Shown: piece after piece, positions 7,074-15,544 of the stretch
How the letters are laid out: each line of letters begins with the position of its first letter
How positions within the stretch are numbered: position 1 is the stretch's first letter
NCBI GenBank assembly: GCA_964415045.1
Contig: CAYPZL010000017.1
Location: 1-45,155 of the forward strand
Direction: 5' to 3'
DNA from: CAYPZL01 sp964415045
GTDB lineage: Bacteria > Planctomycetota > Phycisphaerae > Sedimentisphaerales > Anaerobacaceae
DNA: 45,155 nucleotides
Position numbers and translations under genes: made by a program
The notes under the pieces: generated by a model
Database searches by the model: none
The model's input: only the letters and a program-made list of their open reading frames with translations
What the model was told of the DNA's origin: nothing

Positions 7074-9671
7074 ATGCAACAGATAAATATGATACAGCGT
7101 GTTCGACATTTTGGCGTGTCTTTGCTTCTGGTTGTCTGCATCGCCGGCGCGCTTCAGGCCGCCTGGACGTACAGCGACAACTTTGGGACCAACAAGGCCG
7201 AAGGGGACAGTCACTTCCATTCGATGTTCTGGGCGATGGAGGCCACGCCTCTTCCCGAGCCGTATTTGTTCTACATGGAGACCGGCGGCGGACGCGGCCT
7301 GGTCTTCATGGATTATGATGGCCGGCCCGCCGAATTAGCCTATCGTCTCCCGTTGACCTCCGTGTTTGCCGGGCAGGCGGTCGAGGGCACACTCCGCCTG
7401 GACGTCTCCTTCCCCTGCAACGAGCTGGTGGCGCAGTATCCGCAGGGACGTCTGACGTATTCGGTGTCCTGCGATGGGACGGCGTGGTCGTCGCCGCAGC
7501 CGCTCGGAGCCGGACGCCACAACATCCCGCTCGCCTCCCCGCTGGGAACGTGTTACATCCTGTTCTCCGGTACGCGGGCCATGATCGAGAATCTCCAGGT
7601 CTCGCTGGATTCTCCGGGGGTGACCCTCCGTGTCCCGAAGGATTTCGCGACGATTCAGGACGCCATCGACGCCGCCCGCCACGGCAATGTGATCGAGGTC
7701 GAGGCCGGAACCTATAGCGGGCCCGGCAACTGGGACATCGAGTTTCGCGGCAAACGAATCACGGTACGCAGCGCCAGCGGCCCGGAGCGGACGATTATCG
7801 ATTGCAGCAAAGGGACCCTCGGCGGTGCGTCGCATCGCGGTTTCTATTTCCACGAGCGTGAGGGAGCCGATTCTGTACTATCTGGCTTCACCATACGAGG
7901 GGGGCGGGTCTTCGGGTCGGAGATCCCGCCCGACCCCCTGCACTGGGATGACGATCCTTCGCATCCGATCGGGGGCGGGATTTACTGCGAGTTCAGCAGC
8001 CCGACGATTGCCGACTGCATCATCGAAGACTGCGGCGCTGAGCTCGGCGGGGGGATCGGCTGCGTCGGCGGGTCGCCCGTGATTCTAGGTTGTGTGATAG
8101 AACAGTGCAGCGCCGGCGGCTTCGGTCCGGCCGAGTCGGGCGGACGCGGCGGCGGCATCGGACTCGTGGCGGCCTCCGATGTCACGATCTCCGCGTGCAC
8201 CATCCAGGACAACTCCGGATATTACAACAGCTTCGGCGCCGGGATCTACTGCGAGCAGAGCAGCGCCGTGGTTTCCGGCGGTACCATCAGCGACAATACC
8301 GCGCCGGGCAATCTTCAGGGCGGCGGCGCCTATTGCGTCGGCAAGGAAACCGACATTACGTTCCGCAATTGCATCATCGCTGCCAACGAAGCCGAGACGG
8401 GAGCCGGCATCTTCACCGAGTCCTCTACCTTCTTCTATCCTCGGTGTCGCGTTACCGTCATCAACTGCACGCTGGCTGACAACCGGTTCACAGGGCCCTC
8501 CTACTTGTGGGGTTCGGGCTCGGCTCTTTACTCGGCCGGCACCGATATCCTGGTGACCAACAGTATCATCTGGGACAACAGCGGAACGCCCGTTTTGATC
8601 GACAAGCCGGTGTCGACGGATCCCGTGACCTACTCGGACGTCGAGCTCGGGTACGCAGGCACGGGCAATATCAATAAGGACCCCTTGTTCAAGTTCCCGC
8701 CGTATCCGTATTACTCTCTGCAATCGAGCTTCGGCCGATACGATCCGGTGTACAACCGCTGGGTGTATGATCCGTTGCACAGCCCGTGCATCGATGCGGG
8801 CGCCCCAGAGGCTTCGGTCGCGGCCGAACCGCTGCCGGCCGGCGGGCGGATCAACATGGGAGCCTACGGCGGAACCACTCAGGCCAGCAAAGGTGCCGAG
8901 CATTCCGTCTATCACGTGGACGGTACAAGCGGGCGCGACTGGAACAACGGATTGACCCAGAGCCGCGCCTTCGCCACCATACAGAAAGCTATCGACAAAG
9001 CGCAGAGCGGCGATACGGTTCTGGTCTGGCCGGGGGTGTACGCCGAGCCGATCACCGTCATGGGCAAGGCCATCACCATTCGCAGCGCCGCCGACGCCGC
9101 GGTGATCATGGCGCCCGGGGACATCGGTGTCTCGTTCTATTACGCCGAGAGCTCCCACAGCGTCCTGGCGAATTTCGTCATCACCGGATGCACCGGGGGG
9201 GCGATCTTCTGCGACGGCACCTCGCCCACGCTGAAGAACCTGACGATCGTCGGCAACGGATTCGGGGTCACCGCGTACGAAGGCGGCGAGCCTGACATTG
9301 TCAACTGCATTCTCTGGAGCAACCGCGACGGGGATATTTTCCGCGACGGATACTCCTCCCAGTGGCAGGGGCTGGCTCGCTATAGCTGCATTGAGCAAGG
9401 AGCCCCGAACCCGTGGGCGGGCAACATCAGTGTGAACCCGCTCTTTGCGGATCCCCAGAACGGGGATTATCATTTGCAGTCGCGGTACGGCCGGTACGTT
9501 CCCGCAGACGACGCCTGGGTGACGGATAATGTCTCGAGCATGTGCATCGACGCCGGCGACCCCGACGAAGATTTTCGGGCCGAGCACACGCCCAACGGCG
9601 CCCGCATCAATATGGGCGCCTACGGTGGGACGGCCTCGGCCAGCCTGAGCAGTTGGCCTCAATGTAATTAG
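7074..9671 (+). CDS. Secreted two-module right-handed parallel beta-helix protein
   Basis: This 865-residue protein starts at an ATG with AAAAGGA 5 bases upstream and has a signal peptide (FGVSLLLVVCIAGALQA, cleavage near residue 30). After an N-terminal beta domain of about 150 residues come two modules that open alike: FATIQDAIDAARHGNVIEV near 200 and FATIQKAIDKAQSGDTVLV near 640, each followed by a parallel beta-helix rich in Asn, Cys and Gly (repeated forms of xxxDCIIExC and xVxNCxxxxN). Each module ends in the same tail, CIDAG...INMGAYGGT (about 575-605 and 825-860). Such proteins often bind or cleave polysaccharide, but no lyase catalytic set can be assigned by eye. There is no PEP-CTERM, sortase or type IX tail. 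A surface or extracellular role is likely. Confidence 0.85.
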   Translation: MQQINMIQRVRHFGVSLLLVVCIAGALQAAWTYSDNFGTNKAEGDSHFHSMFWAMEATPLPEPYLFYMETGGGRGLVFMDYDGRPAELAYRLPLTSVFAGQAVEGTLRLDVSFPCNELVAQYPQGRLTYSVSCDGTAWSSPQPLGAGRHNIPLASPLGTCYILFSGTRAMIENLQVSLDSPGVTLRVPKDFATIQDAIDAARHGNVIEVEAGTYSGPGNWDIEFRGKRITVRSASGPERTIIDCSKGTLGGASHRGFYFHEREGADSVLSGFTIRGGRVFGSEIPPDPLHWDDDPSHPIGGGIYCEFSSPTIADCIIEDCGAELGGGIGCVGGSPVILGCVIEQCSAGGFGPAESGGRGGGIGLVAASDVTISACTIQDNSGYYNSFGAGIYCEQSSAVVSGGTISDNTAPGNLQGGGAYCVGKETDITFRNCIIAANEAETGAGIFTESSTFFYPRCRVTVINCTLADNRFTGPSYLWGSGSALYSAGTDILVTNSIIWDNSGTPVLIDKPVSTDPVTYSDVELGYAGTGNINKDPLFKFPPYPYYSLQSSFGRYDPVYNRWVYDPLHSPCIDAGAPEASVAAEPLPAGGRINMGAYGGTTQASKGAEHSVYHVDGTSGRDWNNGLTQSRAFATIQKAIDKAQSGDTVLVWPGVYAEPITVMGKAITIRSAADAAVIMAPGDIGVSFYYAESSHSVLANFVITGCTGGAIFCDGTSPTLKNLTIVGNGFGVTAYEGGEPDIVNCILWSNRDGDIFRDGYSSQWQGLARYSCIEQGAPNPWAGNISVNPLFADPQNGDYHLQSRYGRYVPADDAWVTDNVSSMCIDAGDPDEDFRAEHTPNGARINMGAYGGTASASLSSWPQCN

Positions 9672-9678
9672 CAGATGT

Positions 9679-9714
9679 GCCGGTGCCCTCACGGCGAGTG
9701 TCACCGGCGCGGTC
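9679..9714 (+). terminator. Weak terminator-like hairpin after the beta-helix gene
   Basis: GCCGGTG (9679-9685) and CACCGGC (9702-9708) form a 7-bp stem 8 bases past the stop codon. Only GCGGTCTTTG follows, so a U tract is nearly absent. Confidence 0.3.
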
Positions 9715-10289
9715 TTTGACATGTAGGCATCCTGGAACGAGCAGGCCTGTGCCGGTGCCGAGCCGGTTGGATCGGTGGTGGCGACAGGTGCCGCGGGATG
9801 ATGCGTCCCAGCGGGAGAGCAATCCTGGTTTCGGTCCGGGGTGATGTAGGATGCAACGGAGTGAAGTTCGCCAATGATGGCTGTGAACTCGAGTGTGGTG
9901 GGAACCCGATGGCTGGCGAAGGCGCCGGCACGGGACCTGCGGAGAGCGGTGCGGGGCCGTAGCTGCGACTCGCCCGGTCGTGCACCCGCTCTTCGTAAAT
10001 ATAGATAAAATGGGAATTTTAGTGGGCTGGTGAACCAGGCGCAGGGCTACGAAGTACAGTATGTAGTGGTCCAACAGCCTTGGAACCGCAATATGAAGGG
10101 TTTTTGGGGAATTGCAACGGGTGAAGAAAACTGCGGCCCGAGTGTTGGTATTATGCTTGTCAGCCCGGCCGTATGGTCATATAATGTGAAATTGAGCCGG
10201 TACAGTCGATAGGTAACAGGGGCTTTTTGAATTCGGAGGATTCAAAAATCGGCCGGAGATGCGATAACATCTCTTTCGGAGCCGGTCGG
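9715..10289. other. Intergenic stretch with no supported gene
   Basis: About 570 bases separate the beta-helix gene and the pseudopilin. Short frames on both strands lack ribosome sites and family features. An AT-rich patch around 9995-10020 (TATAGATAAAAT) could hold a -10 element for the pseudopilin, but no matching -35 was seen. The pseudopilin frame stays open upstream to a TTG at 10227, so part of this stretch might be its N-terminus. Confidence 0.5.
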
Positions 10290-11141
10290 GTGAGAGCGTT
10301 TACGCTCGTGGAGATGCTCGTCGTCATTTCAATCATCTCCATGTTGATGGCGATCCTTGTCCCGGCGGTCAATGGCGTGCGGAGGCAAGCCCGCGCCCTG
10401 GTCGGGATGCACAATCAAAAAGAGGTCACCTACGCGGTCAATCTCTTTGCCATGGACAACGGTGACAAATACCCGCCTTCCGTTGCTACCGTCGGTGTCG
10501 ACGAGCGTTGGAATTGGACCGATCCGCGCCAGATGACGGGTGAAAAGCAGCGCAGTCCCCAGGTCCATCGCTCCATGAGCGCTTATCTTCAGATCTACAT
10601 CCCGGACGCCGACACTTTGTTCAGCCCCACCGCCCCGCGGAAGTATACGCACCTGGACGCGATGTGGGCCGCCGGCGACGACTGGGACAATCCCGATACC
10701 CCGCTTTCCTCCGACCGGGTGACCGGCAGCTATTGCTTCTGGTGGAACTACATCGGATATCTTGGCGAAGGCCCGAAACTGTTCCGGGGCCCCCGGACCC
10801 CGGCGGCCATGGGCAGGCAGAGCACGCTGTTGATGAGTGATTACCTCGGCTATGACCACTGGCGCAGTCCGGAGCAGTTCAGCAGCAGTGTGAAGCTCCG
10901 CGGCGCCGAAGTGGTCCCCGAGACCTGGCTGCAGTCTTCTTTCTGGTCGGCGCCGGGCGACCCGGAATCCGGTATGCCCGAGATCAAACTGCGGGCGGCC
11001 TACACCGACGGACACGTCGAGACCTGGACCGGTTCCGACGCGGTACCGATGAGGCTGTCGAAGGGACCCGAGGGTATCCCGCCTTACGACGATGCCCTGG
11101 GCAGAGGCATCTTCTTCCTCCCGGAAAACGCCGTACGCTGA
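10290..11141 (+). CDS. Type IV pilin-like / type II secretion pseudopilin
   Basis: The product is 283 residues from a GTG at 10290, chosen because GGAG lies 8 bases upstream and because it gives the usual short leader before the prepilin motif: MRA/FTLVEMLVVISIISMLM. The glutamate at mature position 5 and the 20-residue hydrophobic helix are typical of class III signal peptides cleaved by a prepilin peptidase. A TTG start at 10227 would lengthen the leader by 21 residues. The rest is a soluble domain rich in Trp/Tyr/Pro with a late TDGHVETW motif, recalling the HX9DG-type C-termini of planctomycete pseudopilins. It is a single gene with no other secretion components nearby; pilT at 21-22 kb is the only related function in the window. 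It may form a surface fibre or be a minor pseudopilin. Confidence 0.85.
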   Translation: MRAFTLVEMLVVISIISMLMAILVPAVNGVRRQARALVGMHNQKEVTYAVNLFAMDNGDKYPPSVATVGVDERWNWTDPRQMTGEKQRSPQVHRSMSAYLQIYIPDADTLFSPTAPRKYTHLDAMWAAGDDWDNPDTPLSSDRVTGSYCFWWNYIGYLGEGPKLFRGPRTPAAMGRQSTLLMSDYLGYDHWRSPEQFSSSVKLRGAEVVPETWLQSSFWSAPGDPESGMPEIKLRAAYTDGHVETWTGSDAVPMRLSKGPEGIPPYDDALGRGIFFLPENAVR

Positions 11142-11208
11142 GCCGTTGGCCGCACGCGAGCGCTTCCTTCCTCATCGCTTTTTTCGCGTTGTCCCTACAA
11201 GATGCTGC

Positions 11209-11232
11209 GCGCGGATGAATTCACATCCGCGC
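11209..11232. terminator. Stem-loop between convergent genes
   Basis: GCGCGGATG (11209-11217) pairs perfectly with CATCCGCGC (11224-11232) around a 6-base loop. It sits between the convergent pseudopilin and beta-galactosidase genes and could work in both directions, but neither side has a clear U tract. Confidence 0.45.
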
Positions 11233-11281
11233 CATATCTGTTCCGGGCGTTCCTGTCCCCCTGCGCGATTCACTCCGGTTG

Positions 11282-14200
11282 TCACTTGGCCGCCATGACG
11301 TCGAGCTCGGCGATGGTGGTGTAGTACTGCCCCGACCATTCGTTTAGTGCCACCAGCCGAATGTAGCGGCCGGTGACGGGCTTCTCGAACTTGACGGTCT
11401 GGAGCCCGCTGCTGTTGGGGAAGCGGCCCTTGCTCACGGGCGAGCCCCACCGCTTGCCGTCCTCACTGACGTAGAACTCATACGTGCCGATGCGCCCGTT
11501 GGCCGAATCCTGGCGGGGTAACTGGGAAAAGCCCAGCAGTCTGACGGTCTTGCCCAGATCGATGCGGATCTCGTGCGGGTGTTTCTCCCGGGTGGACGAC
11601 CAGTTGGTGTGCCAGAAGGTGGCCGGGTCGTTGTCGATCGCATGGCGGACCTCTCCTTCGCCCCGCTCGATGCTGTCTACGTGCGTCACCTTCCACGTCG
11701 ATTTATCTAAGTCCAGCAGGGGCACGATCTTGTCAAACTCGGCGCGGGCAATGTCGCTTTTCAGGCCGTTGTCGAGACACACCCGCGCCTGGAGCGTGCC
11801 TTCCCCGGAGTGCTCGAAGGGGCCCGTATAGGTCTTCCACGATCCGTCGTTGAGGCGACTCTCAACCTTGCCCGAGACGCTCGATTCGATGCGCACCATC
11901 CCGCCCTTGTCACGAGTGATCGACGGCGCCTCCAGGTTGGGCAGTTGGATTCTCGCCCGGGTCGCGCGGTCCCGGGTCGCCGGGCGCAGGCAGTAGCGAA
12001 AACGCATGGGCGCGGCGTTGAGAATGTACTCGTTGAGGGGGCGGGGTCCGCAACTGGCGCCGCCCAGGCCCGTATGGGCCGCGTCGATACAGAGGTACAC
12101 CTCGTCTCGCGGCACGACCTTGTGGATGTGCTTAGCCTGGTCGAAGTCGTCGGCGGTGTTGTGATGGGCGCTGACCGAATACGTGCCGTCCGTGGTGACC
12201 AGCAGGCCCTTGCCTCGGGCGTTGGTCAGGCTCGCCCAGCGAACGTCGGTTTTGTTGCCGTTTTCCTGCGGTCGGACGTAGCGTTCGTACTGCTCGGCGA
12301 CTTTGCCGCGGTAGAGCCCGACGTCGGCGCTGCGCTTGCGGTCCACGTAGCTTTCGTGCGGCCCCCGGCCCAGCCACGTCAAGGTATCGAACGTCCGGGG
12401 CAAAACGAGGCGTACGCCCAGCTTCGGCAGTACGCCGAGACCGCCGTAAGGCTCGACGTGGTTGCTCACATCGACCGAGCCGTCGCCGAAGACGGTGAAT
12501 GTGGCGGTATGCACCATGCCGTCGCCCGAGCCGCCGGCACAGTCCACCGTGCAGCGTACGCGAACGATGCCGTCGGTCACGCGTTCGGCGGTCACGCTCT
12601 TGACCGAGTAGGAAAGGTTTCGGATTCCGGTCCGCTCGATGCTGCGGCTCATCCACTTGTCATTGTCGGCCAGGGCGCGGAAAAGGTTGAGCCTGGGGCC
12701 GCGGCCGTCGGACAGGGTTTCGACGCCGTCGTAAGCGAGCGACGACAGCGTGCCGGCCGACCGGCTGAAGATCACCTTGAAATCCTTTCCCTCCACGGTG
12801 ACAGCGTCGTTCTCGTCGGCCAGCGTCAGGGCGGGCAGTCGGTTGATATCCAGCAGGGGCGCCTCGGGCCCGGCGTACGGCAGCGCGAGCTGCTCGCACG
12901 CCACCACGTGACCGGCGGGCGCGTACAGCTCGTCCCGCTTCTGGATGAGGCTGACGTTCAGGAAATACTCGGCGCCCGGCTTGAGCTCAGGCTGCGAGAC
13001 GGGCAGCGCGATGCGCACCGACTTTCCCGGCGCCGCGCGCCTGAGCTTTTTGCTGCCCTGCTGGAGGACCTGCCCGTCCTCGGTCAGTTGCCACTCCAGA
13101 GCGAAGCGGTTCAGGTTCGTGAAGAAATACTTGTTGGTCAGTGTCACCGCAACGCCGTCGTCGGTGACGTCGCCGAGGGCGAAGCCGACGTACTGGTAGA
13201 CCTTCTTGACCTCGCGCAGCTTCGCGGTGACGGCTCGGTCGGGAGTAATCACGCCGTTGCAGCAGAAGTTGTTGTCGTTGGGCCGGTCGCCGTAGTCGCC
13301 GCCGTAAGCGAAGAACCATTCCTTCGATCCGTCCGCCTTCGTTTCTCCTGTGTACTTGCGCAGGCCCTGGTCGACCCAGTCCCAGATGCATCCGCCGATC
13401 AGACGGGGATAGGTCTCGATCGCGTCCCAGTATTCCTGGAGGTTGCCGATGGCGTTGCCCATGGCGTGGGCGTATTCGCACATGATGAAAGGCTTGGGCG
13501 AATCGCTGCGTCCCTGGGCGATCAGGCCGTTGACGGATGGATACATCGTACTGTCGATATCGGCCACGGAATTCATGCGTTCGTAATGGATGGGGCGCGA
13601 GGTGTCGATGTCGCGGACCGCCCGGGCGGCCGCCTCGAAGTTCGGACCGGGGCCGGCCTCATTGCCGAGCGACCAGATGACCACGCACGGATGGTTCTTG
13701 TCACGCTGGACCATGCGGACCTCGCGATCGACGTGGGCTCTCTCCCAACTCTCGACGCGGGCCAGGGTGTCCCGCCCGTAGCCCATACCGTGCGATTCGA
13801 CGTTGGCCTCGTCGATCACGTAGATGCCGTATAAATCGCACAGGTCGTACCACACGGGGTGGTCGGGGTAGTGGCAGGTGCGCACCGTGTTGATGTTGTT
13901 TCGCTTCATCAGCTCGATGTCGCGGACCATGGAGCCCATCTCCAGGGCGTGGCCGCGATCCGGATCGTGCTCGTGGCGGTTCACACCCTTGATCAACACC
14001 GATACACCGTTGACGAGGAACTGGCGGTCCTTCAGTTCGATCTCGCGGAACCCGAAACGGCACGCCTTGACCTCGGTCGTCCTGCCCTGCGGGTCGAGCA
14101 GCTCCAGCGCGACCACGTAGAGATGGGGCGTTTCCGACGTCCACTTGCGCGGATTCTCCACCTGGTTGTTCAGTCTGAGGTTGATCTCCCGGCCGGGCTT

Positions 14201-15148
14201 GACGGTGGCCAGATCGGACTGCCCCAGCACGGTCTTGCGTCCTTCGGCGTCCACGAGGATCGCGCGGACCCGGCGGCGGGCCCGATCGTCCGAGAGGTTG
14301 CGCACCCTGGCGGCGATACGGATGCGGGCGTTCCGGTAGCGGGCGTCGAGATTGCTGCGTACGAAGAAGTCCCGCAGTTGCACCGGGGGCGTGCTGAACA
14401 GGTACACATCGCGGAAGATGCCGCTGAGACGCCAGAAGTCCTGGTCCTCGAGGTAGCTGCCGTCGCTCCAGCGATAGACCTCGGCTGCCAGGATATTCCG
14501 TCCGGGCTTGAGGTACTCTGTGATGTTGAACTCGGCCGGCGTGCGGCTGCCCTGGCTGTAGCCGACTTTCTGCCCGTTGATCCAGAGGTAGAAGGCCGAG
14601 GCCACGCCTTCGAAGTGGATGAAGACCTGCCGGCCGTCCCAGTCCTTGGGCACGGTAAAGACCGTGCGATAGCTGCCGACGGGGTTCGGCTCGCGGGCCG
14701 CGGTGTAGTCCTGGGGCACCGAACCGATGATCCTGGGGGGCTGCCGCAGGTGCGGATAGCGGACGTTGGAGTAGATGGGTGTGCCGTAGCCCTGGATTTC
14801 CCAGTTGGATGGAACGGGAATCTCGTTCCAGCCGCTGACGTCGAAGTCGGTCTTGTAGAAATCCACGGGCCGCTCGTCGGGCGACTTGACCCAGTGGAAT
14901 TTCCACTTGCCGTTGAGGCTCTGATGGAAGGGCGAATCGTGCCACTTCTTCAGCGCGTCTGTGGCGGTCTTCATCGAATAGGCGTCGATGGCGGACTGTG
15001 CGTCGGGAAAGGGCAGAGCGGTCGCTCGCGCCGGCTCCTTGTTTACGGCGATCAGTCGTTCGTTCTCCCAGTCGGGCGCCTGGGCGCAGACCGTGACTAC
15101 AGAGAGACACCCCAACAGGCCAGCGGACAGAATCAATCGTGCGTTCAC
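11282..15148 (-). CDS. Secreted GH2 beta-galactosidase with C-terminal F5/8 (CBM32-like) domain
   Basis: This is a 1288-residue protein. The GTG at 15148 is chosen because AGGAG stands 7 bases upstream and the product then begins with an export signal (RLILSAGLLGCLSVVTVCAQA); the LLGC could alternatively act as a lipobox. Domain order: GH2 N-terminal sugar-binding domain (about 70-260), immunoglobulin-like GH2 domain, TIM barrel with the acid/base Glu in SLGNEAG (about residue 497) and the nucleophile Glu in MCEYAHAMGN (about 558), then a LacZ small-chain domain (about 800-1050; GLGVLPKLGVRLVLP, LTWLGRGPHESYVDRK). A short chitobiase C-terminal-like segment (about 1090-1140) and a discoidin/F5/8 type C domain (1150-1288) follow. 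E. coli LacZ lacks these last two. The enzyme probably removes beta-galactosyl ends from complex glycans outside the cytoplasm. It is divergent from the symporter/fucosidase operon. Confidence 0.95.
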   Translation of the reverse strand: MNARLILSAGLLGCLSVVTVCAQAPDWENERLIAVNKEPARATALPFPDAQSAIDAYSMKTATDALKKWHDSPFHQSLNGKWKFHWVKSPDERPVDFYKTDFDVSGWNEIPVPSNWEIQGYGTPIYSNVRYPHLRQPPRIIGSVPQDYTAAREPNPVGSYRTVFTVPKDWDGRQVFIHFEGVASAFYLWINGQKVGYSQGSRTPAEFNITEYLKPGRNILAAEVYRWSDGSYLEDQDFWRLSGIFRDVYLFSTPPVQLRDFFVRSNLDARYRNARIRIAARVRNLSDDRARRRVRAILVDAEGRKTVLGQSDLATVKPGREINLRLNNQVENPRKWTSETPHLYVVALELLDPQGRTTEVKACRFGFREIELKDRQFLVNGVSVLIKGVNRHEHDPDRGHALEMGSMVRDIELMKRNNINTVRTCHYPDHPVWYDLCDLYGIYVIDEANVESHGMGYGRDTLARVESWERAHVDREVRMVQRDKNHPCVVIWSLGNEAGPGPNFEAAARAVRDIDTSRPIHYERMNSVADIDSTMYPSVNGLIAQGRSDSPKPFIMCEYAHAMGNAIGNLQEYWDAIETYPRLIGGCIWDWVDQGLRKYTGETKADGSKEWFFAYGGDYGDRPNDNNFCCNGVITPDRAVTAKLREVKKVYQYVGFALGDVTDDGVAVTLTNKYFFTNLNRFALEWQLTEDGQVLQQGSKKLRRAAPGKSVRIALPVSQPELKPGAEYFLNVSLIQKRDELYAPAGHVVACEQLALPYAGPEAPLLDINRLPALTLADENDAVTVEGKDFKVIFSRSAGTLSSLAYDGVETLSDGRGPRLNLFRALADNDKWMSRSIERTGIRNLSYSVKSVTAERVTDGIVRVRCTVDCAGGSGDGMVHTATFTVFGDGSVDVSNHVEPYGGLGVLPKLGVRLVLPRTFDTLTWLGRGPHESYVDRKRSADVGLYRGKVAEQYERYVRPQENGNKTDVRWASLTNARGKGLLVTTDGTYSVSAHHNTADDFDQAKHIHKVVPRDEVYLCIDAAHTGLGGASCGPRPLNEYILNAAPMRFRYCLRPATRDRATRARIQLPNLEAPSITRDKGGMVRIESSVSGKVESRLNDGSWKTYTGPFEHSGEGTLQARVCLDNGLKSDIARAEFDKIVPLLDLDKSTWKVTHVDSIERGEGEVRHAIDNDPATFWHTNWSSTREKHPHEIRIDLGKTVRLLGFSQLPRQDSANGRIGTYEFYVSEDGKRWGSPVSKGRFPNSSGLQTVKFEKPVTGRYIRLVALNEWSGQYYTTIAELDVMAAK

Positions 15149-15216
15149 TTTCAATCTCCTCGAAAACAACGTTCTTCAGACGCACTATCATATAGGCAAA
15201 ACCGCCCGGGGCCCGG

Positions 15217-15325
15217 TAAAAATCAAAATCAAAGATCAAAAATGAAATATCAAAATTGAGGAAGTCATCCCGGCACGCCGGGATTCCACCATTTTGATTT
15301 TTGCTGTTTGCATTTTGCTTTGTCT
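15217..15325. repeat. AT-rich foldback repeat around an ATCCCGGC palindrome
   Basis: This patch is much richer in A/T than its surroundings, with runs such as AATCAAAATCAAAGATC on the left and ATTTTGATTTTTGC on the right forming imperfect inverted arms (TCAAAAT near 15250 against ATTTTGA near 15291). At its centre is ATCCCGGC-AC-GCCGGGAT (15267-15284), nearly the same palindrome as 43510-43527. It lies in the divergent interval between the beta-galactosidase and symporter genes; apart from it this roughly 400-base gap (15149-15544) shows no gene. Confidence 0.6.
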
Positions 15326-15544
15326 CTTGGGCAACCATCGCATCACGCTATCGCCGAAGGTGCTGGCCGGAGCTTGCTCTTTGCGGCGGGGGCCGTTATG
15401 CTGTGGCGACGCGTATCGGTCGCAGGACTTGCCAGGCGAGGGTACACGCGGCGTGTCCCTACGGGGATCGCTTCGACCCGGCCCGGCGCCGGAAACCCAA
15501 CACGCATGCGTTTGGCTTTGGCCGCGCGGATGAAGGTGTGCACC

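Noticed and set aside
9715..10226. A cobalamin or other riboswitch in the gap before the pseudopilin.
   Set aside because: No B12 box or other complete consensus was found; only short GC-rich hairpins.
11810..15259. Two long plus-strand frames opposite the beta-galactosidase.
   Set aside because: They are antisense shadows rich in Val/Ala/Arg/Asp with no motifs; the minus-strand gene is certain.
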